64,000 nt of DNA. Origin: Sphingomonadaceae bacterium (lineage in GTDB: Bacteria; Pseudomonadota; Alphaproteobacteria; Sphingomonadales; Sphingomonadaceae). Where the stretch lies: positions 44,017 to 108,016 of the forward strand of contig JACKLA010000006.1 in the NCBI GenBank assembly GCA_024236155.1, written 5' to 3'. This document shows positions 35,633-44,672 of the stretch, one piece after another. Each line of letters begins with the position of its first letter. Position 1 is the stretch's first letter. The notes below the pieces were generated by a model. That model had not been told where the DNA came from, did no database searches, and saw only the letters and a program-made list of their open reading frames with translations. The translations under genes were made by a program, and so were the position numbers.

Positions 35633-36154
35633 ATGGCCGATGAAGGCGATATCCTGACCGACCTCAACATGGACCCGGTTCCCAATGGCGAAGACACCTC
35701 GCCGGTTGCAGGCATCATCTCGCAATATGTGAAGGACATGTCGGTCGAAAACCCGAAGGCGCCCGAGAGCTACCAGTGGCAGGACAAGCCGCAGATCGAC
35801 CTGCAATTCAACATCGGCGCAAACCCGGTCAATGACGAGATCCACGAGGTCGAACTCAAGATCAACGTCAACGCCAAGTGCGAACAGGGTTCGATCTACC
35901 TGGTCGAACTGTCCTATTGCGGTCTCGTCGGCATGCGCAACCTGCCGGAAGACCAGGCCCACGCCTTCCTTTACGCAGAGGCCCCGCGCCTGCTGTTCCC
36001 CTTCGCCCGCCGCGTGATCGCCGATGCGACCCGCGATGCAGGCTACCAGCCGCTGACAATCGACCCGATCGACTTCAACGGCCTCTACGCCCAGCGCATC
36101 CAGCAGCAGCGCGCGCAGCAGGCGGCCGAGCAGGCCCCGGCAGGCGAAGCCTGA
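35633..36154 (+). CDS. secB: Protein-export chaperone SecB
   Basis: 173 residues. Tetrameric cytoplasmic chaperone that keeps preproteins unfolded and hands them to SecA. Core segments FNIGANPVND, CEQGSIYLVELSYCGLV, LLFPFARRVIADATRDAG and LTIDPIDFNGLY are all present. Asp/Glu-rich N-terminus and Gln/Ala-rich tail. Precedes murJ by 28 bases. Confidence 0.97.
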   Translation: MADEGDILTDLNMDPVPNGEDTSPVAGIISQYVKDMSVENPKAPESYQWQDKPQIDLQFNIGANPVNDEIHEVELKINVNAKCEQGSIYLVELSYCGLVGMRNLPEDQAHAFLYAEAPRLLFPFARRVIADATRDAGYQPLTIDPIDFNGLYAQRIQQQRAQQAAEQAPAGEA

Positions 36155-36182
36155 GCCGCGTGATCGGGGGCGGGCGCTCGAT

Positions 36183-37754
36183 ATGAGCCTGCTCAAGAAC
36201 GTCGGGACGATCGGCGGGCTGACAGCGGTCAGCCGCGTGTTCGGCTTCGTGCGCGACATGCTGCTGGCACGGGTGCTGGGCGCAACGGCAATGAGCGATG
36301 CGTGGCAGCTCGCCTTCATGCTGCCCAATATCTTCCGCCGCCTGTTCGCCGAAGGCGCATTTGCCAGCGCCTTCGTCCCGCTGTTCAACCGGCGGATGAA
36401 GGAAGACGGCGATATCGCCGCCGCGCAAAGCTTTGCCGAAAACGTGCTCTCGGTCCTGCTGCCGATCCTGATCGTGTTCGGCGGCATCGCGATGATGGTG
36501 ATGCCGTGGGTGGTCGGCTATTTCGCGCCCGATGGACTGGCCGAGGATGGAGACAGCCTGGCCATCGCCACCCAGCTGGCGCGGATCACCTTCCCGTACC
36601 TGATCTTCATGAGCCTCGCGACGCTGGTTGCGGCAGTGCTCAACAGCCTCTCGCGCTTTGCCGCAGCAGCGGCAGCACCGATCCTGCTCAATATCTGCCT
36701 GATAACCGCGCTGCTTTATGGCCTGTCGCTGGGCGGCGGGGTCGAGGCGCGGCGCGAGGCGGCTTTCTGGATGGCGGTGGCGCTGTCGGTTTCGGGTTTC
36801 CTCCAGCTGGTGTGGCTAGGTTTCTTCATGCACCGTGCGGGCTTCCGCCTGCGGCTGCGCTTCCCGCGCGTGACCAAGGGCGTGAAGGAGCTGGGCATAC
36901 TTGTCGTGCCTGCCATTTTCGGCGCGGGCGTCTACCAGATCAGCCGTTTCGTCGACTTGTTCTTCCTCTCCACGCTCGAGGTCGGCAGCTACACCTATCT
37001 CGCCATGGCCGACCGGTGGAACCAGCTTCCCCTCGGCATTATCGGCATCGCCCTTGGCACCGCGATCCTGCCCGCCCTTTCGCGCTTCCTCGCCCGCGAA
37101 GAGGCCGACGAAGCGCAGCGCCTGCAATCGAACGCGATCGAACTGGCAATGTTGCTGACCGTTCCCGCCGCCGCCGCGCTGTTCGTGACCGGCAGTGCTT
37201 TCACCCGCGTGTTCTTCGCGGCGGGCGAGTTCACTACGGAAGATGCACTGATAACCGGCACGGTGGTTAGCGGTCTGGTGATCGGGCTGCCGGCCTATGT
37301 GCTGGTGAAGGTGCTCACCCCCAACTACTTCGCCCGCAAGGACACCCGCACCCCGGTCTATACCGCCGCCGCATCGCTGGTGGTGACGATCGGCCTCAAC
37401 ATCCTGCTGGTGCCGAAACTCGGTGTGCTGGCATTGGCTTTGGCGGGTTCTGCCGGGGCCTGGGTCAATGTCGCGCTGCTCTATGCGATACTTGCGCGTA
37501 AGGACTACTTCCACCTGCCCGCGCGGATCGCCGGTCGGATCGTGCGGATTGCGCTTGCCGCACTGCTGATGGGCGTGGCCTTGTGGTTCCTGATGGCCCC
37601 GCTCGACCCGTGGTTCGATGGCAGCCTGATCGAGCGCGCGATGGGGATCGGCGCTGTGACGCTGACTGGTCTTGTCGTCTACGGCGTCGCTGCTTTTCTC
37701 TTCGGCGTGCTTGACCGCGACACGGTGAAGCGGCTTATGCGCCGCCAGGGCTGA
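36183..37754 (+). CDS. murJ: Lipid II flippase MurJ
   Basis: 523 residues with about 14 membrane helices (MATE/MOP superfamily). The start SLLKNVGTIGGLTAVSRVFG and the segment FVRDMLLARVLGATAMSDAW, with LPNIFRRLFAEGAF, are the MurJ N-terminal signatures. Flips lipid II across the inner membrane for peptidoglycan synthesis. Probably cotranscribed with secB and trpS. Confidence 0.97.
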   Translation: MSLLKNVGTIGGLTAVSRVFGFVRDMLLARVLGATAMSDAWQLAFMLPNIFRRLFAEGAFASAFVPLFNRRMKEDGDIAAAQSFAENVLSVLLPILIVFGGIAMMVMPWVVGYFAPDGLAEDGDSLAIATQLARITFPYLIFMSLATLVAAVLNSLSRFAAAAAAPILLNICLITALLYGLSLGGGVEARREAAFWMAVALSVSGFLQLVWLGFFMHRAGFRLRLRFPRVTKGVKELGILVVPAIFGAGVYQISRFVDLFFLSTLEVGSYTYLAMADRWNQLPLGIIGIALGTAILPALSRFLAREEADEAQRLQSNAIELAMLLTVPAAAALFVTGSAFTRVFFAAGEFTTEDALITGTVVSGLVIGLPAYVLVKVLTPNYFARKDTRTPVYTAAASLVVTIGLNILLVPKLGVLALALAGSAGAWVNVALLYAILARKDYFHLPARIAGRIVRIALAALLMGVALWFLMAPLDPWFDGSLIERAMGIGAVTLTGLVVYGVAAFLFGVLDRDTVKRLMRRQG

Positions 37755-37789
37755 TTCTCCGGCCCGAAGCTGCAACCACAGGAATAGAC

Positions 37790-38806
37790 ATGCGCGTCGT
37801 ATCCGGCATCCAGCCAACGGGAAATTTGCATCTGGGGAACTACCTGGGCGCGATCCGCAACTGGGTGCGCATGCAGGACGAGATGGAAGAGGGCAGTCAG
37901 TGCCTGTTCTTCCTTGCCGACCTGCACGCCATTTCGATGCCGTATGATCCGGCAGAGCTGAAATCGGCCACGCTGGAGATGACCGCAGCCCTCGTCGCCT
38001 GCGGGATCGATCCGTCGCGCTCGGTGCTGTTCAACCAGGCACAGGTGCCTGCGCATTCGGAACTGCAATGGCTGCTCAACGGCACGGCGCGGATGGGCTG
38101 GCTTAACCGCATGACGCAGTGGAAGGACAAGGCGGGCAAGAACCGCGAGGGCCAGTCGGTCGCGCTGTTCGCCTATCCGGTGCTGCAGGCCGCAGATGTG
38201 TTGCTCTATCAGGCGACCCACGTCCCCGTGGGTGAGGACCAGAAACAGCATCTCGAGCTCGCGCGCGACATCGCGCAGAAGTTCAACAATGATTTCGCTT
38301 CTGACGATGCACCGGTCTTCACCCTGCCCGATCCCTACATCCCGCCCGAAGCCGCGCGGATCATGTCGCTGCGTGACGGCACGGCAAAGATGAGCAAGTC
38401 CGACCCTTCGGAAATGAGCCGCATCAACCTCGCCGACGATGCCGACACGATCATGAAGAAGGTCAAGAAGGCCAAGACCGACCCCGAACCGCTGCCGTCG
38501 GAGGCTGCGGGGCTGGAAGGCCGGGCAGAGGCGCTCAACCTCGTGTCGATCTATAGCGCCTTCACCGGCAAATCGGTGGCCGATGTGCTGGGCGAATTCG
38601 GCGGGCAGGGTTTCGGCGCGTTCAAGCCTGCTTTGGGCGAGCTGCTGGTCGAATCGCTCGCCCCGATCTCCGCCCGCTTCCGCGAGTTGCGCCAGGACCG
38701 CGAGGCGCTCGACGCGATCCTCGCGCGCGGCGCAGCGCAGGCGCGCGATATCGGCACACCGACATTGAATGCCACATATCAGGCACTTGGGCTGGTTCGC
38801 GGCTAA
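37790..38806 (+). CDS. trpS: Tryptophanyl-tRNA synthetase
   Basis: 338 residues, class I synthetase. The HIGH-like motif is in GIQPTGNLHLGNYLG, and KMSKS is in AKMSKSDPSEMSR. Charges tRNA-Trp. Follows murJ by 35 bases on the same strand; the murJ-trpS order is common in Sphingomonadales. Confidence 0.98.
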   Translation: MRVVSGIQPTGNLHLGNYLGAIRNWVRMQDEMEEGSQCLFFLADLHAISMPYDPAELKSATLEMTAALVACGIDPSRSVLFNQAQVPAHSELQWLLNGTARMGWLNRMTQWKDKAGKNREGQSVALFAYPVLQAADVLLYQATHVPVGEDQKQHLELARDIAQKFNNDFASDDAPVFTLPDPYIPPEAARIMSLRDGTAKMSKSDPSEMSRINLADDADTIMKKVKKAKTDPEPLPSEAAGLEGRAEALNLVSIYSAFTGKSVADVLGEFGGQGFGAFKPALGELLVESLAPISARFRELRQDREALDAILARGAAQARDIGTPTLNATYQALGLVRG

Positions 38807-38969
38807 GGTTTGAATTCGCAACACGCGGAAATCGCGTAACTTTTGTTTACACGCCTATTCAAACCCGGTTCAGCCCGCCGGCTTTACAACACGTGCTGTC
38901 GATGACAGCGTGCGAGTCGGGCGAGGGGCGGCCGCGCTGCGTAGCTCTGTTTTCGAAGAGGTAGTTATT

Positions 38970-39680
38970 ATGACCAAGCAGACCCGCAACTGGGCGCGCA
39001 CGCTGAAGATGGCTTCGGTCCCGCTGCTGCTGGCCGGGCTCGCCGCCTGCACCACGCCCGGCTTCAAATCCGATGTCACCCGGTTCCAGAGCCAGCTGCC
39101 CGCACCGGCCGGCCAGACCTTCGCCGTGGTGGCAGACGATCCGGCGCTCGCCGGTGGGCTGGAATTCGCACAATATGCCGACCTGGTCGAAAACCAGATG
39201 CTGCGCCTTGGCTACACCGAAGCCGCCTCGCCGGAGGCTGCAAACCTGCTGGTCCGTTTCGACTATGGCGTCGACAAGGGCCGCGAACGGGTGCGTAGCA
39301 CAGGCTTCAGGGATCCCTTCTTCGACCCGTGGTACGGTTTCAGCTACCGCCCGGTCTATTACCGCACCCGCCGCGGCTATCGCGTAGGTTACTTCCCCAC
39401 ACGCGCCTGGGGCTATGGCTTCCATGATCCGTGGTTCGGCCGCGAGGACGTGCGCAGCTACACCGTCTACACCAGCGGCATCGACATGAAGATCGACGAC
39501 GCGGCGAGCGGTGAGCGCCTGTTCGAAGGCAAGGCCGAAGCGATGTCGACTTCCAACCGGCTGCAATACCTCGTGCCCAACCTGGTCGAGGCGATGTTCA
39601 CCGACTTCCCCGGCAATTCGGGCGAAACGCTGCGCATTTCGATCAAGCCGGAAGAAACCACGGTCCGAAAGATCGACTGA
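38970..39680 (+). CDS. DUF4136 lipoprotein
   Basis: 236 residues from ATG 38970. Lipobox LAAC near residue 26. The DUF4136 domain begins SDVTRFQSQLPAPAGQTFAV. A Tyr/Arg-rich loop (YRPVYYRTRRGYRVGYFPT) precedes the second half with YTVYTSGIDMKIDDAASG. Outer-membrane or periplasmic; function unknown. Followed by a terminator. Confidence 0.85.
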   Translation: MTKQTRNWARTLKMASVPLLLAGLAACTTPGFKSDVTRFQSQLPAPAGQTFAVVADDPALAGGLEFAQYADLVENQMLRLGYTEAASPEAANLLVRFDYGVDKGRERVRSTGFRDPFFDPWYGFSYRPVYYRTRRGYRVGYFPTRAWGYGFHDPWFGREDVRSYTVYTSGIDMKIDDAASGERLFEGKAEAMSTSNRLQYLVPNLVEAMFTDFPGNSGETLRISIKPEETTVRKID

Positions 39681-39712
39681 TCGGGGCTTACCCCTGGACG
39701 GGAAACGGAAGG

Positions 39713-39740
39713 GCGGCCTCGCAAGGGGTCGCCTTTTTGT
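39713..39740 (+). terminator. Rho-independent terminator after the DUF4136 gene
   Basis: An 8-bp stem (GCGGCCTC with GGGGTCGC, including G-T pairs), GCAA loop, followed by CTTTTTGTT. Confidence 0.8.
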
Positions 39741-39774
39741 TGACCGATTAGAAGACGTTGGACATATTTTTCCC

Positions 39775-40677
39775 ATGGGGAAAAACTCACGACGAATCGC
39801 ATTCGTTTCACTCGCTGTGCTGGCCGCAGTGTCGACTCCCGCACATGCTCAGGGCTATCCCGGCTTCGGCGTACCTCCGGGATGGGATCTGTTTGGCGAG
39901 AGCGTGAATTGCTCGCTTGCGCCGAAATGGGATCGCGACGCCAGTAGTTACCGCGGCCCGGCGCTGATCAAGCGCCAAAACGAGCCCTCCCGGCTGCAAT
40001 TCCAACTCTACACCGATATGGGCGAAGTCGACCAGCAGACCCAGCTTGCGTTCGTGATCGATGGAAAGACCTTCCCCGCGACTTTCGACCGAGCGATGGG
40101 ACGCGCGGTGATCAGCCCCGTCCCGTCTGCATTCGATCGCGCCTATCGCGCCGGCCAACGGCTGAGCGTTACGGTGGACGGGAAGGAAGTCTACCGGATG
40201 TCGCTCGCGGGAAGCGCAGCAGCGATGCGCGCGCTCGATCGCTGCGTGGCGGAAGTTAAGGTCAAACCACTTCCGATGGTGCCGATGATCCGGACCGTCC
40301 CGGCTCCCCCGCCGCCGGTGCCGGTCAAGCGTATACCGCCGCCCGCACCGCCTTCTCCGCCGCCGCCCCCACCGAAGCCGACCCTGGCCCGATCTGCCGT
40401 CGCCATCAATCCGGGTTTATGGATCGGGGAAGGCGACTATCCCAAGAGTGCCCTCCGTGCGGAGGAAGAAGGGCTGGTCGGCTACCAACTCGACATTCGC
40501 AAGAGTGGCTCCGTCAAACGCTGCACTGTCACGCGTTCGAGCGGTTCTGCCGAACTGGATGAGCGTACATGCAAACGCGTGAAGAGCAGGGCCCGGTTCG
40601 AGCCTGCCCTCGATGAAAAGGGCAAACGGACCGTCGGCAGCTACATCGGATCGGTGCGCTGGACTTTGCCCTATTGA
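39775..40677 (+). CDS. TonB-domain periplasmic protein with a unique N-terminal domain
   Basis: 300 residues from ATG 39775. Signal peptide ending near AHAQ (about 25), with no retained N-terminal anchor as in true TonB. Residues 30-160 form a domain with CSLAPKWDRD, then SLAGSAAAMRALDRC, shared with the next gene. A Pro-rich stretch (about 175-205) leads to a TonB C-terminal domain (GDYPKSALRAEEEGLVGYQL onward). May act as a periplasmic partner rather than an energy transducer. Confidence 0.82.
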   Translation: MGKNSRRIAFVSLAVLAAVSTPAHAQGYPGFGVPPGWDLFGESVNCSLAPKWDRDASSYRGPALIKRQNEPSRLQFQLYTDMGEVDQQTQLAFVIDGKTFPATFDRAMGRAVISPVPSAFDRAYRAGQRLSVTVDGKEVYRMSLAGSAAAMRALDRCVAEVKVKPLPMVPMIRTVPAPPPPVPVKRIPPPAPPSPPPPPPKPTLARSAVAINPGLWIGEGDYPKSALRAEEEGLVGYQLDIRKSGSVKRCTVTRSSGSAELDERTCKRVKSRARFEPALDEKGKRTVGSYIGSVRWTLPY

Positions 40678-40749
40678 CGCTGCGCCGCCCGGAGTTTGAG
40701 CGACCTCGATGCTGTTCGCGGTCGGGATTTGAATAGGCAAAGGACCACC

Positions 40750-41283
40750 ATGAGAATTTTCGCATTTGCGGCCCTGCTCACATTCGGGGCCTTGGGCGGG
40801 ATCGTTGCCGCCTCTGCGCAGTCGGCAAGGCACGCGGATGAGCCATATTACCAGTCCGGACCATGGAAGGTGGTCGAACTGGCGAATGCGTTTTGCGAAA
40901 TTCGGTGGGATTCTGACGCGGGCGGCCGCTTGTCCCTGTCGAAATCGAGCACCGAGCCTGCCTATTTCAATTTCCAGCTCACCGACGAACTCGATTACGA
41001 TACGCCCGGCAGGCATGTTACCTGGGATTTCGATGGTGAGCGCGTGCCCGGCAGGCTTCTTGTCGGAAAATATTATCAAATTCCCGACGGCACCTCGCAG
41101 GTAGAAGCCCTCTTCCGCAAGGCGCGGACTCTCACGATCATCCATGACGACAAGGCGGTGGCGCGGGTCGACCTGACGGGCAGCGCTGCAGCGTTCCGCC
41201 AACTGACCCGCTGCGCCGACCAGTTCCCGGGCAAGACGGTGCCGGTGATCCCGCCGCCAGCCCCGCCGCGATCTATGCTTTAG
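40750..41283 (+). CDS. Exported paralogue of the TonB-protein N-terminal domain
   Basis: 177 residues from ATG 40750. Signal peptide ending near ASAQS (about 25). Shares with its neighbour an early Cys (NAFCEIRWD), LTGSAAAFRQLTRC, and then a Pro-rich run (VIPPPAPP), where it stops before any TonB domain. It looks like a duplicate that lost, or a progenitor that lacked, the C-terminal domain. Function unknown. Confidence 0.75.
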   Translation: MRIFAFAALLTFGALGGIVAASAQSARHADEPYYQSGPWKVVELANAFCEIRWDSDAGGRLSLSKSSTEPAYFNFQLTDELDYDTPGRHVTWDFDGERVPGRLLVGKYYQIPDGTSQVEALFRKARTLTIIHDDKAVARVDLTGSAAAFRQLTRCADQFPGKTVPVIPPPAPPRSML

Positions 41284-41398
41284 CCATTGGCCCGTTCAAG
41301 CGGACCTAGCTAACCACAACCGACAGCAAGACAAAAGCATGCTCTGGCGCGCTGTGCCAATGCCGTCCGCTGGCAAATACCAGAATAACACCAGCGCC

Positions 41399-41722
41399 CT
41401 AGCGCCGCAGCCCGCGCACCACGGCGATACCCACCCCGATCGCGACCGACCCGATCAGGAAGGCGTTGGGATAGCCGACCGGCACGCCGCCATTGCCGCC
41501 AACCTCGCTGCCGAGCCAGTCGAGCGCGAAATTGCCGAGGTGGATCGCGGCGGTCAGCACGGCAAAGGGGATCAGCACTGTCCGCCAGTCGAGCAGTTTC
41601 CAGCCATATCGGGCGCGCAGGCGCAGGATGATCCAGCTTGCCAGCCAGACGATCAGCGCGATCCAGACCAGGATTGCCGCGAGCGCCAGCAGCGCGAAGC
41701 CGGGGGTCATGCCGCCGGGCAC
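41399..41722 (-). CDS. Small hypothetical membrane protein
   Basis: About 107 residues from GTG 41722, or 103 from ATG 41710. Three hydrophobic segments: FALLALAAILVWIALIVWLASWIIL, VLIPFAVLTAAIHLG and AFLIGSVAIGVGIAVV. No family recognised. Its 5' end touches the MITE at 41723, so its native promoter may have been displaced. Confidence 0.6.
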   Translation of the reverse strand: MPGGMTPGFALLALAAILVWIALIVWLASWIILRLRARYGWKLLDWRTVLIPFAVLTAAIHLGNFALDWLGSEVGGNGGVPVGYPNAFLIGSVAIGVGIAVVRGLRR

Positions 41723-41992
41723 CTAGGCCGTAAACCCATAAATGACGCGGTCGAGGCGCCCAAATGGCGAACATATCGGGTGGAAAGGTGCGCCGGGAAG
41801 GCTGATTGCCTTTCCAAGCGGCTTTCGGCCTGAGATGGAAGCCATTTGGGCGTCCCTGCGGGATTTGGCCAAAAGGACCCATTGCGGCGTCGAAAAGTCT
41901 TGAAATATTAACATATTCCTGTGCCTTTCTTCCTTGCACTGGGTCCTTTTGACTCAGACCTCGATCGCGTCATTTATGGGTTTACGGCCTAG
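41723..41992. mobile_element. MITE, 270 bp, with 34-bp terminal inverted repeats
   Basis: Ends 41723-41756 and 41959-41992 are inverted copies with one mismatch, each opening CTAGGCCGTAAACCCATAAA and running into GACGCG and TCGAGG. CTAG at both extremes may be the target duplication. The interior lacks a transposase frame, so mobilisation would need an IS elsewhere (IS5-like by end style, a guess). The right end supplies the dut stop codon. Confidence 0.85.
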
Positions 41993-42435
41993 CGCCCCGT
42001 CGAGCCGAAGCCCCCCTCGCCGCGCTCGGTCGAGTCCAGCTCGTCGACTTCGGCCCATGCCGCCTGCGTAACCGGGGCGAGCACCAGCTGCGCCACCCGC
42101 TCGCCGCGTTTGATGGGGAAGGGATCGGAGCCATGGTTGATCATCAGCACCTTCAGCTCGCCGCGATAGTCGCTGTCGATCGTGCCGGGGGTGTTGGGCA
42201 CGGTCACGCCATATTTGAACGCGAGGCCTGAACGCGGGCGGACCTGGATCTCGTAACCGGGCGGGATCGCCACCGAAAGGCCGGTCGCCACCGCATGGCG
42301 CATACCTGGTTCAAGCACGATGTCTTCTGCCGACAGCACGTCCATCCCCGCAGCGCCCGAAGTGGCGTAATGCGGCAGTTCCAATCCCTCCCCGTGCTCG
42401 AGCCTTTTGACCTGCACGGTTACCGGATCAGTCAT
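41989..42435 (-). CDS. dut: Deoxyuridine 5'-triphosphate nucleotidohydrolase
   Basis: 148 residues from ATG 42435 (an ATG three codons earlier overlaps coaBC more). Converts dUTP to dUMP. Motifs: AAGMDVLSAEDI, RPRSGLAFKYGV, the active-site NTPGTIDSDYRGEL, and the C-terminal RGEGGFGSTGR that closes over the substrate. Coupled to coaBC. The TAG stop lies in the end of the MITE, yet the sequence up to it is canonical. Confidence 0.96.
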   Translation of the reverse strand: MTDPVTVQVKRLEHGEGLELPHYATSGAAGMDVLSAEDIVLEPGMRHAVATGLSVAIPPGYEIQVRPRSGLAFKYGVTVPNTPGTIDSDYRGELKVLMINHGSDPFPIKRGERVAQLVLAPVTQAAWAEVDELDSTERGEGGFGSTGR

Positions 42436-44062
42436 CGCCTTCATTCTCCAAAGCTTTTGCCACCCGGTCGATTAGCTGCCGTGCGACTTCCTGTTTGGGC
42501 ATGTCCTCGAGGTGCTCGACCCGCTTTTCGCTGACGATATGCACCTTGTTGCGGCTGCCGCCCATCACATCGCCCGATACGTCATTGGCGACGATCCAGT
42601 CCACACCTTTGCGCTTGAGCTTGGCCTGCGCATTCTCGATCACATCGTCGGTTTCGGCAGCAAAGCCGATCAGCAGGCCGGGGCGCTTGCCCCCGGCAGC
42701 GACGGTGGCGAGGATATCGGGGTTCTCGGTCAGCATCAGCGCGGGCGGAGCCATGCCGCGCTTCTTCATCTTGCCGTCGTGATAATCCTTGGTCCGCCAG
42801 TCGGCGACCGCAGCCGCCATGATCGCGACATCGGCGGGCAGCGCCTTTTTCACCGCATCGGCCATTTCGCGTGCGGATTCGACATCGATGCGGTCGACGC
42901 CAGGAGGCGTATCGAGATGCACCGGTCCCGAAACCAGCGTCACCCGCGCGCCCTGTGCAGCAGCAGCGGCAGCGATGGCAAAGCCCTGCTTCCCGCTCGA
43001 CCGGTTGGCGAGATAGCGCACCGGATCGATCGGTTCATGCGTCGGGCCAGCGGTGACCAGCACATGCTTGCCGTAAAGCGGACGGTGTTCGATGTCGGTG
43101 TCGAATTCGGGTTGGCCCTCCAGCGGGTCGAAATCGGAATATTTCACCGTCACCGGCTGCACATCGCCGTCCAGCGGCTGGGGCGGGGCAGCGCCCGCGC
43201 CAGTTGCCACCGTGTGGTTGATCGCTTCGGGATCGGTCGGCGGGGCGGATGTCGCGCCGCCCTTGGCCGCGAGCACCGGCCCGGCATCGTCGGACAGCTC
43301 GACTTCCTCGGCAGGTTCTGCCTCGGGCGGTTCCTCTCCCTCGACCTCCTGCCATTGCGCCTCGAGCTCTTCCTCGCTGCGTTTGGGCGTGGTGCGCGAG
43401 ATGAGCGAGGACAGAAGGCCGCCCAGCCCGCCGCCCTGCTTGGCAACCGTCTCATCCTCAGGCTCCAGCGCCTCGTGGATTTCGTCGCGCGCCGCCGGTT
43501 CGCAATCGGCCGCCATGCCGAAATGCGCCGCAATCTCGGCCCAGATGATTTCCGGGTCGGGCAGGCGACCGGGGCCGAATTCGCCGCAGGCCATTGGCCC
43601 GGTATCGGGATCGATCACCCGCACGCCCGCCTGTTGCAGCCAGCCGACATTGCGCTGGGTCGCCTCATGCTGCCACATGCGCACATTCATTGCGGGCACG
43701 ACCATCACCGGCTTGTCGGTCGCGAGGATCAGCGTCGTCGCAAGGTCATCCGCGATGCCTGCTGCCATCTTGGCCATCAGGTCCGCCGTTGCCGGGCACA
43801 CGACTACCAGGTCCGCCTCGCGGCTGAGCTGGATATGGCCCATCTCGGCCTCGTTCTTGAGATCCCACAGCGTGGTGTAGACCGGGTTCTCACTCAGCGC
43901 GGCGAGCGCCATGGGGGTGACGAATTGCTGCCCGCCTTCTGTCACCACACAGGTGACCGAGCCGCCGCCCTTGCGGATAAAGCGCACCAACTCGCAAGAT
44001 TTGTAGGCCGCAATGCCGCCGCCCACCACCAGCAATATGCGCGGGGAGCCTGCACCGCTCAT
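42428..44062 (-). CDS. coaBC: Bifunctional CoaBC with a long interdomain insertion
   Basis: 544 residues, about 140 longer than usual. CoaC (PPC decarboxylase, 1-195): GGGIAAYKSCEL, PAMNVRMW, ACGEFGPGRL. CoaB (PPC synthetase, about 335-544): VTAGPTHEPIDPVRYLANRS, SSGKQG, IVANDVS, KKRGMAPP. Between them residues 196-334 are acidic and Pro/Ala-rich (ELEAQWQEVEGEEPPEAEPA), with no recognisable fold. Both catalytic halves are intact, making 4'-phosphopantetheine for CoA. Confidence 0.96.
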   Translation of the reverse strand: MSGAGSPRILLVVGGGIAAYKSCELVRFIRKGGGSVTCVVTEGGQQFVTPMALAALSENPVYTTLWDLKNEAEMGHIQLSREADLVVVCPATADLMAKMAAGIADDLATTLILATDKPVMVVPAMNVRMWQHEATQRNVGWLQQAGVRVIDPDTGPMACGEFGPGRLPDPEIIWAEIAAHFGMAADCEPAARDEIHEALEPEDETVAKQGGGLGGLLSSLISRTTPKRSEEELEAQWQEVEGEEPPEAEPAEEVELSDDAGPVLAAKGGATSAPPTDPEAINHTVATGAGAAPPQPLDGDVQPVTVKYSDFDPLEGQPEFDTDIEHRPLYGKHVLVTAGPTHEPIDPVRYLANRSSGKQGFAIAAAAAAQGARVTLVSGPVHLDTPPGVDRIDVESAREMADAVKKALPADVAIMAAAVADWRTKDYHDGKMKKRGMAPPALMLTENPDILATVAAGGKRPGLLIGFAAETDDVIENAQAKLKRKGVDWIVANDVSGDVMGGSRNKVHIVSEKRVEHLEDMPKQEVARQLIDRVAKALENEGDD

Positions 44063-44255
44063 GCGCAGCGTCCGTGGATCACCGGCGCGGTGAGGACGGA
44101 AGCGGACATTGTCGGGATCCCCTTGTTTACCATGGCCCCAGCCTAGCGCGGGTGCCGCAAGCCTGCCAGCCCTGCATTGGCTTGGTTACGATTTCGCTGG
44201 CCTATCATGCTTACCGGCCCTTAAACCATGCCACAAAGACAAGCAGGAGAGAGAC

Positions 44256-44639
44256 ATGCGACTGATCCTGACGGCACTGATTTTCCTCGGCGGGCTGTTC
44301 TTCCTGATCACCGGGATCGGCTTCCTGATCGATCCGGTGACCAACGGCCATGAATTCGGGGTGGAGGCGACCAACAGCACAGGGCTTGCCGCCATCCGCG
44401 CAGACATGACCGCCTTCTTCGTGGTCGCGGCGGCGTGCATGATGATCGGCGCATGGTTCCGCAATGGTACAGTCCTGCTCGTGCCCGCCGCCCTGTTCGG
44501 CATCGCGTTGCTGGGCCGCACGGTCAGCGTCTTCGCCGACGGGACGACGGAGGGCTTCTGGCTGCCGATGACGGTCGAGGCGGTTTGCACTGTGGTGCTG
44601 CTGATCGCCAGCCGGGTGTTGCCTCACCGGGGAAGCTGA
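44256..44639 (+). CDS. DUF4345-like small membrane protein
   Basis: 127 residues from ATG 44256 (GGAGAGAG upstream). Four hydrophobic helices: LTALIFLGGLFFLITGIGFL, AFFVVAAACMMIGAWF, LLVPAALFGIALLGR and AVCTVVLLIASR. Matches the DUF4345 layout. Function unknown. Confidence 0.75.
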   Translation: MRLILTALIFLGGLFFLITGIGFLIDPVTNGHEFGVEATNSTGLAAIRADMTAFFVVAAACMMIGAWFRNGTVLLVPAALFGIALLGRTVSVFADGTTEGFWLPMTVEAVCTVVLLIASRVLPHRGS

Positions 44640-44672
44640 GCGCACCCGAAGCCGGAACCGGGCTTAGGCCGT

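Noticed and set aside
41310..41939. 209-codon frame running from the MITE through the small membrane protein
   Set aside because: Crosses the element end in a frame unrelated to the membrane protein; no transposase similarity.
42247..42272. GTAACC followed by CGAA inside dut, resembling the bufferin promoters
   Set aside because: Spacing is 15 rather than 16, it lies inside a coding region, and no gene starts suitably downstream.
42512..44146. 544-codon frame opposite coaBC
   Set aside because: Shadow of a gene with intact catalytic motifs.
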